Under the pieces are notes generated by a model, which was not told the origin of the DNA, ran no database searches, and worked only from the letters and a program-made list of their open reading frames with translations. From Dongia rigui (lineage in GTDB: Bacteria; Pseudomonadota; Alphaproteobacteria; Dongiales; Dongiaceae), in assembly GCF_034044635.1 (NCBI RefSeq), contig NZ_JAXCLX010000003.1:603789-667788 (forward strand): a stretch of 64,000 nucleotides of DNA, in the 5' to 3' direction. Position numbers and translations under genes: made by a program. Below, in pieces: positions 44,849-52,273 of this stretch (within the stretch, counting starts at the first letter, position 1; each line of letters opens with the position of its first letter).

Positions 44849-47800
44849 ATGTCGCAGAGCAGCCTTACGCTTCTATTGTCGCTGGCCTATCTGGGCCTGC
44901 TCTTCCTGATCGCCCATACCGGCGAGCGGAAGGCGGCGCATTGGTCGCAAGGGCGCCTGGGGCCGTCGATTTATGCCCTGTCGCTGGCCATTTACTGCAC
45001 GTCCTGGACCTTCTACGGCTCGGTCGGCCGCGCCGTCACCAACGGCCTCGATTTCGCCCTCATTTATGTCGGGCCGATCCTGGTCATCATCCTCGCCTGG
45101 CCGGTCATGTCGCGCATTATTGCACGTGCGAAGGAACAGAACGTCACCTCGATCGCCGACATCCTGGGGGCCCGCTATGGCCGCAGCCGCGCGGTGGCGG
45201 TCATCGCCACGCTCATCGCCGTGGTGGGCGCCATGCCCTATATCGCGCTGCAGCTGCAGGCGGTCTCGTTCAGCTTCGAGGCCCTTTCAGGCAAGATCGG
45301 CGCCGGTGAGCTGGCAGGGAACAGCATGCTGCATGTGCCGGTGTGGCAGGATACCGCCCTCATCGTCACGTTGATGATGGCGGCCTTCACCATTCTCTTC
45401 GGCGTGCGCCATGTCGAGGCCAGCGAACAGCATCGCGGCATGATGCTGGCGATCGCGCTCGAAAGCCTGGTGAAGCTCTGCGCGCTTCTCGCTGGCGGCA
45501 TCTTCATCGTCTGGGGCGTGTTCGACGGGCCGGGCGCCTTGCTCACTGAAGCAAGGTCGCTGCCCGCCGCCAGCCACATGCTGAGCCCCGACATCAACGC
45601 CAATTGGCTGGCGCTCACCGTGCTCTCGGGCTTTGCCTTCCTCTGTCTGCCGCGCCAGTTCCATGTGGCGGTGGTCGAGCATGATCACCCGAAAAGCCTC
45701 AAGACCGCGCGCTGGATGTTTCCGCTTTATCTGGTCGCCATCAATCTTTTCGTGGTGCCGATCGCGATGGCGGGCTTGGCCCGGCTCGATCCCAGCCATG
45801 TCCCCGATTTCTTCGTCCTCACCTTGCCGCAATCGGCCGGCGCCGATTGGCTGACGGCCTTCATCTTCCTCGGCGGCCTCTCGGCTGCCACCAGCATGGT
45901 GGCGGTCGCCTGCATGGCGCTCTCCGGCATGGTCGGCAACGAGCTGGTCATGCCCTGGCTGCTGAAACGCGGCCATGCCGAGGGCGACAATCTCGGCCAG
46001 CTTGGCCTGCTGGTGCGGCGCCTCGCCGTCATCGTCATCTTGCTCGCGGCCTATGCCTATTACCGCACCATCGCCGGGCTGCTGCCGCTGGTGACGATCG
46101 GCCTCATCTCGTTTTGCGCCGTCGCCAATTTCGCCCCGCCCTTGCTCATCGGCCTCTATTGGCGCCGCGCCCATCGCTACGGTGTCATCGCGGGGCTCCT
46201 CGGTGGGTTTGCCGTCTGGTTCTGGGCGATCCTGTGGCCGACCATCCAGCCGATGGAGGCGCCGACCCTGCCGCCGATCGGGCCGCTGGCCTGGTTCGAT
46301 CCGCTGCTGCGCGGCTTCGTCGTCGCCATGGCGGTCAACCTGCTGTTGCTGATCACGGGATCATTGCTTGCCAAACCCCAGGTCCGCGACCGGCAGCAAG
46401 CTGCGGCCTTCTGCGGCGATGCGGTGGAAAAGCAGCGCAGCAAGCCGGTCTCCCCGGCCCGGACCGAACTGGAGCAGTTGAAGGAACTGGCCGCGCGCTT
46501 CATCGGCCCGGAACGGGCGGAGGAGGCTTTCGGCACGCTCAACCTCTCCGGCGCCGCCGCTGTCGAATTCACCGAACGGCTGCTCTCCGGCACGATCGGC
46601 GCCGCGTCCGCGCGCGTGGTCGTCACCACGGCCCGGCGCAAGGGCTTGTGGATGCCGGGATCGATCCGCGAGATGCTGGATGAAGCCACGGCCGCCATCC
46701 GGTACAATGCCGATCTCCTCCGGCGCACACTCGATCACATGGGGTTGGGGCTCGCCGTCTTCGATGCCGACGGCAAGCTCGAGGTCTGGAACGAGCGCTT
46801 TGCGATCTTGAGCGGTATCAGTCGTGACGCGTTGGAAATCGGCGTCAACATCGCCAACCTGCCGTCGCAGATTCCCTCCCTGGCGGCTGCCCTCGACATC
46901 GGCCCGGTCGCCCTGCGCGAATTGAAGCTGGGCGACGGGTCCGTGACCGAGCTCCGCGCCGACCCCTTGCCTGAGGGTGGCGTCGTCATCACGGCCAATG
47001 ACGTGACCGCGCGGGTCCGCGCCGCCGAGGCCCTGCGCGACAACGAACGGCGCACCCGCATCGTCACTGACAATGTCCCCGTCCTCATCGCCTATATCGA
47101 TCGCGAGGAGCGCTATCGCTTTACCAACCGGCCCTACCAGACCTGGCTCAAAGATGGCGCCAACGCCACCGAAGGCCGCCATGTGCGCGACGTATTGGGC
47201 GAGGCGCGGTACCAGCGGCTGAAACCGCATATCGACGGCGCGCTGGCCGGCCAAGTCCAGGTGTTCGAGATCGACTTCCCCAGCAACGATGCCGGGATCG
47301 AAGTGGCCCGCGGCACCTATATCCCGCACCGCGATGAGAATGGCGATGTGGTGGGCTTCTTCATTCTCTATGTCGATACCACCGAACGGCGGCATGCCGA
47401 AGAAGCCTTGCGCATTGCCAATGAAAGCCTGGAGCGCCGCGTCGCCACCCGCACCGCTGAACTGGAAACGGCCCGCGCCCGGGCCGAGGAAGCCAATATC
47501 GACAAGACGCGTTTTATCGCCGCGGCCAGCCATGATCTGCTGCAGCCGCTGCACGCAGCAAGGCTCTTTGTGGCGGCACTCTCCGAACGGCATATCGCAG
47601 ATGAACTGGTGGCCAAGGTCGATCTCGGCCTCTCTTCCGTCGAGGCATTGCTCGATGCGCTGCTCGATATCGCCAAGCTCGATGCCGGGGCGATCAAGCC
47701 GGAACCGCGCGCCATTCCGCTGGGGCCTTTGCTGCAATCTTTGGCCGATGCCTTCGCGCCATTGGCGGAACGTGGCGGCATGACCTTGCGCATCGTCCCC

Positions 47801-48610
47801 AGCAAGGCCTGGGTCACGACCGACCCGGCGCTGCTGCGCCGCGTGCTGCAGAATTATCTCTCGAACGCCATCCGCTATGGCCGCAGCACCAATGCGCGGC
47901 CGCGCGTCCTCATGGGCTGCCGACATGTGGGCGATCATATCCGCATCGAGGTGCGCGACAATGGCCCCGGCATCGCACAGCACCAGCAGGATCACATCTA
48001 TCAGGAATTCATCCGCCTCAAGCCAGCCAGCGTCGGCGGCGAGCGGGGCTTGGGCTTGGGGCTCGCCATCGTCGACCGCATCGTCCGCATGCTGGGCCAC
48101 ACCCGTGGCCTGGTCTCGGCCCCCGGCAAGGGTGCGGCCTTCAGCATCGATCTGCCGCTCGCCGTCGCCGATCACGCCTCGCTCAAGGATTCGGCACCCG
48201 ATCAGGCGGGGCCCGAAGCCCTCACCAAGGCGCCCTTCATCATCTGCATCGATGACGAGGAACAGGTGCGCGAAGGCATGGATGTGCTGTTGAAGAGCTG
48301 GGGCTGCGACGTCATCACCGCCGCCAATGCCGACCAGGCCCTCGCCGCATCGGCGGGGCGTGCGGGATCACCGGATCTGCTGCTGATCGACCTGCATCTG
48401 GGTGACGATCAGCCGGACGGCATCGCCGAGATCGCCAAATTGCGCGATGCCTGGGGCGATGCCCTGCCGGCCGTTCTCATCACCGCCAACCGCGACCCGA
48501 TGGCGCTGGCACGCGCCAAGGCCTTGAGCCTCGATGTGCTGCACAAGCCGGTGAAGCCGGCGCGGTTGCGGGCGCTTATCGCCCAGCGGTCACAGCGTTC
48601 CGTGGCGTAG
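44849..48610 (+). CDS. Hybrid sensor histidine kinase with sodium/solute-symporter-like N-terminus
   Basis: The 1253-residue protein has an N-terminal polytopic domain of the sodium/solute symporter fold (about residues 5-520, with SIYALSLAIYCTSWTFYGSVG and FLCLPRQFHVAVVEH). Two PAS-like sensor modules follow (about 640-850). The HisKA domain has the phospho-acceptor His895 in AAASHDLLQPLHAARL, and an HATPase domain (EVRDNGPGI and GERGLGLGLAIV) follows. A C-terminal receiver has Asp1181 in LLLIDLHLG. This resembles the NahK/ErcS'-type kinases. The start at MSQSSLT immediately precedes the first span. No response-regulator gene is directly adjacent; the NarL-type regulator about 2.7 kb downstream is a possible partner. 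Confidence 0.93.
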   Translation: MSQSSLTLLLSLAYLGLLFLIAHTGERKAAHWSQGRLGPSIYALSLAIYCTSWTFYGSVGRAVTNGLDFALIYVGPILVIILAWPVMSRIIARAKEQNVTSIADILGARYGRSRAVAVIATLIAVVGAMPYIALQLQAVSFSFEALSGKIGAGELAGNSMLHVPVWQDTALIVTLMMAAFTILFGVRHVEASEQHRGMMLAIALESLVKLCALLAGGIFIVWGVFDGPGALLTEARSLPAASHMLSPDINANWLALTVLSGFAFLCLPRQFHVAVVEHDHPKSLKTARWMFPLYLVAINLFVVPIAMAGLARLDPSHVPDFFVLTLPQSAGADWLTAFIFLGGLSAATSMVAVACMALSGMVGNELVMPWLLKRGHAEGDNLGQLGLLVRRLAVIVILLAAYAYYRTIAGLLPLVTIGLISFCAVANFAPPLLIGLYWRRAHRYGVIAGLLGGFAVWFWAILWPTIQPMEAPTLPPIGPLAWFDPLLRGFVVAMAVNLLLLITGSLLAKPQVRDRQQAAAFCGDAVEKQRSKPVSPARTELEQLKELAARFIGPERAEEAFGTLNLSGAAAVEFTERLLSGTIGAASARVVVTTARRKGLWMPGSIREMLDEATAAIRYNADLLRRTLDHMGLGLAVFDADGKLEVWNERFAILSGISRDALEIGVNIANLPSQIPSLAAALDIGPVALRELKLGDGSVTELRADPLPEGGVVITANDVTARVRAAEALRDNERRTRIVTDNVPVLIAYIDREERYRFTNRPYQTWLKDGANATEGRHVRDVLGEARYQRLKPHIDGALAGQVQVFEIDFPSNDAGIEVARGTYIPHRDENGDVVGFFILYVDTTERRHAEEALRIANESLERRVATRTAELETARARAEEANIDKTRFIAAASHDLLQPLHAARLFVAALSERHIADELVAKVDLGLSSVEALLDALLDIAKLDAGAIKPEPRAIPLGPLLQSLADAFAPLAERGGMTLRIVPSKAWVTTDPALLRRVLQNYLSNAIRYGRSTNARPRVLMGCRHVGDHIRIEVRDNGPGIAQHQQDHIYQEFIRLKPASVGGERGLGLGLAIVDRIVRMLGHTRGLVSAPGKGAAFSIDLPLAVADHASLKDSAPDQAGPEALTKAPFIICIDDEEQVREGMDVLLKSWGCDVITAANADQALAASAGRAGSPDLLLIDLHLGDDQPDGIAEIAKLRDAWGDALPAVLITANRDPMALARAKALSLDVLHKPVKPARLRALIAQRSQRSVA

Positions 48611-48899
48611 GCCCGCGCAGCTCGTTGATCACCGCCTCGACCTTGCCGTGATTGCCGCTGGTGAGGGCGCCTAGTTGCTGGAACACGCCGGCGGCACCTT
48701 CGGCCACATTGTGGAAGAACGCGCCGATTGCCTCGTGACGCAGTTCATGCGCCCGCTGGCGATAGAAATCGATCGTGTGCTCCACGGTCGGGCTGTAATA
48801 GTCAGGCATATAATCCTCACCCTTTGGGCTCGGGCTGGGATTGGCCTTACTGGCATTCTTGTCGAGCCAGGTCTGTTCGTCGTCGGTATACGCCCACAT
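48576..48899 (-). CDS. Small unknown protein, converging on and overlapping the kinase gene
   Basis: This 107-residue protein was not recognised. It starts MWAYTDDEQTWLDKN, has a low-complexity NPSPSPKGED turn, and then a helix-rich part with a YRQRAHELRHEAIGAFFHN stretch. No membrane span or signal peptide is seen. The start is well supported by AGGAGG 8 bases upstream. Its last 35 bases overlap, antisense, the end of the hybrid-kinase gene. Confidence 0.6.
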   Translation of the reverse strand: MWAYTDDEQTWLDKNASKANPSPSPKGEDYMPDYYSPTVEHTIDFYRQRAHELRHEAIGAFFHNVAEGAAGVFQQLGALTSGNHGKVEAVINELRGPTPRNAVTAGR

Positions 48900-49017
48900 T
48901 TGGAAGACCTCCTGAAAACATTGGATCTTCCTCCCGTGCTTCGGCATTTCTGATTGCTACCGATTGCTGCACTGCAGTAGCGATTATATGGCGCAGAGGC
49001 GCTGATTTTCAATATTC

Positions 49018-49042
49018 CTTTCGCATTGCAACATTGCGAAAG
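49018..49042. promoter_or_regulatory. Inverted repeat upstream of the epimerase gene
   Basis: CTTTCGCA and TGCGAAAG are perfect 8-base arms around a 9-base centre, lying in the 293-base gap between the divergent small gene and the epimerase gene, about 150 bases before the latter. It has the size and symmetry of an operator. A second weaker symmetry (GCTAC...GTAGC at about 48956-48981) is nearby. The rest of the gap shows no gene. Confidence 0.4.
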
Positions 49043-49192
49043 CAGCGGGGCTCGGAAACGAAACTGACCCGTCCTGGCAATTGTCAGACATAAAATTGCG
49101 GCGCCGCTGTTTCCGCGCTGGCAAGGCGGCGGCGCGCGGCCTAATTTCCTGCTGAGAACGCTGTCGCGAAAAATCACCATTGGGAGGAATGC

Positions 49193-50071
49193 ATGAACAA
49201 GATCGGTGTCCACGCCCTGGTCTGGGTCGGTGGCTGGAGCCATGCCGAGGCGACGAAGGCGATCGAGCGCAGCGCCGCCCTTGGTTACGACATCATCGAA
49301 ATCCCGGCCCTCGACCCCACCACCATCGACCCTGAGCATACCCGCCGCACGGCCGAGGCGAACGGCCTTGGCATCACGGTGTCGCTCGGCCTCGACGGCA
49401 GCGCCGACATTTCCAGCGAGGATCCGGAGAAGGTGAAGCGCGGCGAGAAATTGCTGCGGGACGCACTCAGCGTCACCCGCGACATGGGCGGCACGCATAT
49501 GTGCGGCATCCTCTATTCCGGCTTCATGAAATATGCCGACCCCACCACCGAGCGCGGCAAGGCGAATTCGGCCGAGGTGCTGCGCCGGATCTGCGACGAA
49601 GCGGCCAAGAGCAACATGACCATCGGCCTCGAGGTCGTGAACCGCTATGAGAGCAACGTGCTCAACACGGCGGCGCAGGCGGTCGATTTCTGCAAGCGCA
49701 TCGGCGCCCCCAATGTGAAGGTGCATCTCGACACCTATCACATGAACATCGAGGAAGCGGATATCGAGCAATGCATCGTCGATACCGGCGACTATCTGGG
49801 TTATTTCCATATCGGTGAATCGAACCGCGGCTATCTCGGCGCGGGCTCGATCGATTTCGACAAGATCTTCCGCGGCCTCGCGCGCGCCGGCTACAAGGGC
49901 CCGATCACCTTCGAAAGCTTCTCGTCGACCGTCGTCAACAAGCAGCTTTCCGGCATTCTGGCGATCTGGCGCAACCTGTGGGAAGACAGCAGCGATTTGG
50001 CCGGCCACGCCCGCGACTTCATCCGCGCCAATCTGAAAGCCGCGCTCGAAGCACAGAAGCGGCGGGGGTAA
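49193..50071 (+). CDS. Sugar phosphate isomerase/epimerase-family protein (ketose 3-epimerase-like)
   Basis: This 292-residue TIM-barrel protein of the xylose-isomerase-like/AP-endonuclease-2 superfamily resembles D-tagatose/D-psicose 3-epimerases. Metal and substrate residues are visible in GLEVVNRYESNVLN (Glu), VHLDTYHMNIEE (Asp and His), YFHIGESNRGYLGAG (His, Glu and Arg) and FESFSS (Glu). Such enzymes epimerise free ketohexoses at C3 using Mn or Co. GGGAGGA lies just upstream of the start. It appears monocistronic. A link with the sugar ABC importer 40 kb away is only a thought. Confidence 0.85.
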   Translation: MNKIGVHALVWVGGWSHAEATKAIERSAALGYDIIEIPALDPTTIDPEHTRRTAEANGLGITVSLGLDGSADISSEDPEKVKRGEKLLRDALSVTRDMGGTHMCGILYSGFMKYADPTTERGKANSAEVLRRICDEAAKSNMTIGLEVVNRYESNVLNTAAQAVDFCKRIGAPNVKVHLDTYHMNIEEADIEQCIVDTGDYLGYFHIGESNRGYLGAGSIDFDKIFRGLARAGYKGPITFESFSSTVVNKQLSGILAIWRNLWEDSSDLAGHARDFIRANLKAALEAQKRRG

Positions 50072-50087
50072 TCCAACCAACTCACAC

Positions 50088-50178
50088 GTCATCCCCGGGC
50101 TTGGCCCGGGGATCCACGAGTCTGTGTGCGGCTGAAGAAAGCAACTCGTGGATGCCCGCACCAAGTGCGGGCATGACG
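50088..50178. repeat. Dispersed palindromic repeat, copy B
   Basis: The element begins CGTCATCCCCGGGC, continues TTGGCCCGGGGATCCACGAG, and after a 23-base centre returns as CTCGTGGATGCCCGCACC and GCGGGCATGACG. Its ends and word order match copy A at 21206-21313. The arms pair to give a long stem with side hairpins. It lies just after the epimerase stop and before the convergent ohr gene, so it may also end both transcripts. Confidence 0.82.
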
Positions 50179-50200
50179 ATCGAGATTGCGGCTTAACGCC

Positions 50201-50626
50201 TTAAATCACGTTCAACTTCACATCGATATTGCCGCGCGTTGCATTGGAGTACGGGCAAACCTGGTGGGCCTTCTCGACCAGCGACTGCGCCGTCGCCTTG
50301 TCGAGGCCGGGCAGCGAGATGTCGAGCGAGACGGTCAGGCCGAAGCCGCCTTCCGACCGCGGGCCGATGCCGACTTCCGCGGTGATGCTGGCATCGGCCG
50401 GCACTTTGATCTTTTCCTGGCCGCCGACAAATTTCATGGCGCCGATGAAGCAGGCCGAATAACCGGCGGCAAAGAGCTGTTCCGGGTTGTTGCCCGGGCC
50501 ACCGGCACCGCCCAATTCCTTCGGCGTCGCGAGATTAACGCTGAACGTGCCGTCCGCTGTCTGCGCCTTGCCGTCGCGACCGCCGGTGGCTGTAGCCTTC
50601 GTCTTATAGAGAACGTTGACGCTCAT
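50201..50626 (-). CDS. ohr: Organic hydroperoxide resistance protein
   Basis: Ohr is a thiol peroxidase of the Ohr/OsmC family that reduces organic and lipid hydroperoxides using lipoylated proteins as electron source. The 141-residue protein has both catalytic cysteines, Cys59 in GYSACFIGAM and Cys124 in VCPYSNATRGN, and the family N-terminus VLYKTKATATGGRDG. The start is at MSVNVLYK; the open frame upstream is not family sequence. It is divergent from an OhrR-type regulator, with AT-rich inverted repeats between them that look like OhrR operators. Confidence 0.96.
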   Translation of the reverse strand: MSVNVLYKTKATATGGRDGKAQTADGTFSVNLATPKELGGAGGPGNNPEQLFAAGYSACFIGAMKFVGGQEKIKVPADASITAEVGIGPRSEGGFGLTVSLDISLPGLDKATAQSLVEKAHQVCPYSNATRGNIDVKLNVI

Positions 50627-50728
50627 GATCTCTTCCTTTCCTGGCTCGCCCTGTCTTTGGGGCCCTGCATCTCGCGTGGGCTTGATTGCCCGCCGCCGAT
50701 GACCGAGATATTGGCACGAATTAGATTG

Positions 50729-50747
50729 TGCACAATTTAATTTTGCA
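50729..50747. promoter_or_regulatory. Probable OhrR operator, site 1
   Basis: TGCACAATTTAATTTTGCA is an imperfect AT-rich palindrome with TGCA ends, in a region of the ohr-ohrR gap much richer in A/T than its surroundings. It lies about 100 bases upstream of the ohr start. OhrR/MarR operators commonly have an AATTTAATT-type core. Confidence 0.65.
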
Positions 50748-50767
50748 TGCATGATCTGCATGGCTGG

Positions 50768-50791
50768 ATTGCGCAATTAAATTGCACACAA
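50768..50791. promoter_or_regulatory. Probable OhrR operator, site 2
   Basis: The core GCAATTAAATTGC at 50773-50785 is a perfect 13-base palindrome, flanked by ATTGC on the left and ACACAA on the right. It is nearer the regulator, about 65 bases before the ohrR start, consistent with autoregulation. With site 1, spaced about 40 bases away, it fits the usual divergent control of ohr and ohrR. Confidence 0.72.
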
Positions 50792-50853
50792 GCTATTCCC
50801 CAACGCACCGTGGGGACTTACATTAAGGAAAGCACGAATCCTGAGGCCCGATC

Positions 50854-51306
50854 ATGAAGCAAAGCCATGACACCGATATGCTGAAGCTGTCGCAGCAGCT
50901 CTGCTTCGCCCTCTATTCGACCAGCCATTCCTTCACCCGGGCCTACAAGCCGCTGCTGGAGCCCTTGGGGCTTACCTATCCCCAGTATCTGGTCATGCTG
51001 GTGCTGTGGGAGGAGGATGGGGTCACGGTGAAGGAGATCGGCGCCAAGCTGCAGCTCGATTCCGGGACCCTGACCCCGCTTTTGAAGCGCCTTGATGCCG
51101 CCGGCCTCATCACCCGCACGCGCGATTCAGGCGACGAGCGTCAGGTGCGCGTGACGCTTACCGATGCCGGCCGGGCCCTGCGCGCCCGGGCGGAAGGCAT
51201 CCCCAAGCGCCTTGGCGAGGTGATCGGCGAACCGCTTGATGCGATCATTGCGTTGCGCGAGCGCCTCAATGCCATCCGCGCCAACATGGCCGCCGCCGCC
51301 GAATAG
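50854..51306 (+). CDS. ohrR: MarR-family organic-peroxide sensor (OhrR)
   Basis: This 150-residue winged-helix regulator has the conserved sensing cysteine Cys17 in LSQQLCFALYS, where oxidation by organic peroxide releases the protein from DNA. The recognition region is VTVKEIGAKLQLDSGTLTPLLKRL, followed by the wing TRDSGDERQVRVTLT. It matches OhrR in length and in the DNA-binding YPQYLVMLVLWEEDG segment. It is divergent from ohr and ends 3 bases from the end of the convergent response-regulator gene. One reactive cysteine near the N-terminus plus possible others decide one-Cys or two-Cys type; only Cys17 is seen here, suggesting the one-Cys form. Confidence 0.94.
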   Translation: MKQSHDTDMLKLSQQLCFALYSTSHSFTRAYKPLLEPLGLTYPQYLVMLVLWEEDGVTVKEIGAKLQLDSGTLTPLLKRLDAAGLITRTRDSGDERQVRVTLTDAGRALRARAEGIPKRLGEVIGEPLDAIIALRERLNAIRANMAAAAE

Positions 51307-51309
51307 CGC

Positions 51310-52020
51310 CTATTCCTCCTGCCCCACCGGCAGCGGCTTCGTTACCGGGTCCAGCGACAGGCGCTGCGCCAGGATGACGGCCTGGGTGCGCGACGTCACA
51401 CCCAGTTTGCGCAGGATTTCGGTGACATGGGCCTTCACCGTCGGTTCGCTGATCTGCATTTCATAGGCGATCAATTTGTTCGGCATGCCTTCGGCCAGCA
51501 ACGACAGCACCCGGTGCTGCTGCGGCGTCAATTGTGCCGCGCGCTGGGCAAGATCACGGTCGCGGCTGGCCAGGGCATCGTCCCGCGCCGCCTCGGGCAG
51601 CGCCACGGCACCGGCCAAAATCATCCGCACCGCATCCAGGAACCGGTCGGCGGCGGCGAGCTTGGGGATGAAGCCGGCGGCCCCCATCTCAATGGCCTGG
51701 CGCATGGCGGCGGAATTGGTGGTCGCCGAGACGATGGCGATCGGCAAGGCAGGATGCTGCGCCCTGAGCGCCGAGAGGCCGGCAAGGCCCAGCATCCCCG
51801 GCATATCGAGATCGAGCACGACCAGGTCGGTCTCGGGCGCTGCTTCGATTGCCGCTTGAGTCTCCGCCAGGCTGCCGGCAAAGCCGATCTTGGCATGCGC
51901 AAACGCCCCTTTCAGGGCCGCGGCCAGGGCATCTCGCACCATAGGGTGATCGTCTGCCACGACGAAGGCGAGGCTTGCCGCCTCGTTTGCTGATTCCGGA
52001 CCATGGTCCCTGGCTGCCAT
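51310..52020 (-). CDS. NarL/FixJ-type response regulator
   Basis: This 236-residue protein has an N-terminal receiver (acidic pair Asp23-Asp24 in VADDHPMVRD, phospho-acceptor Asp70 in VVLDLDMPG, conserved Lys120 in GFIPK) and a C-terminal LuxR-type helix-turn-helix (LTPQQHRVLSLLAEGMPNKLIAYEMQISEPTVKAHVTEI in pieces). GGAGG lies 7 bases before the chosen ATG. No kinase is adjacent; the hybrid kinase at 44849-48610, whose class usually works with NarL-type regulators, is the nearest candidate. Converges with ohrR. Confidence 0.9.
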   Translation of the reverse strand: MAARDHGPESANEAASLAFVVADDHPMVRDALAAALKGAFAHAKIGFAGSLAETQAAIEAAPETDLVVLDLDMPGMLGLAGLSALRAQHPALPIAIVSATTNSAAMRQAIEMGAAGFIPKLAAADRFLDAVRMILAGAVALPEAARDDALASRDRDLAQRAAQLTPQQHRVLSLLAEGMPNKLIAYEMQISEPTVKAHVTEILRKLGVTSRTQAVILAQRLSLDPVTKPLPVGQEE

Positions 52021-52273
52021 GCCGCCGCCTCCCCCTTGTACCCGGTTCTTATCTGGCACTCTGTCGGCGCCATCTGTTGGGGTCAGCATACACACCGGGC
52101 GGGGGATAGGAAAAGTGCCGGCAGGACTGTGACGGCCCTCTCACCCCGGCCAATTTGCGCGCCAGCCGCTGTTGCTGCCGCCAAAGACCGCGGGCTAGAG
52201 TGCCGGCCACACCAAAAACAGGCATGTTCATGATTCTCTCGGCCTACCAGCTGGATTTTGAGGCCACCCGCCC

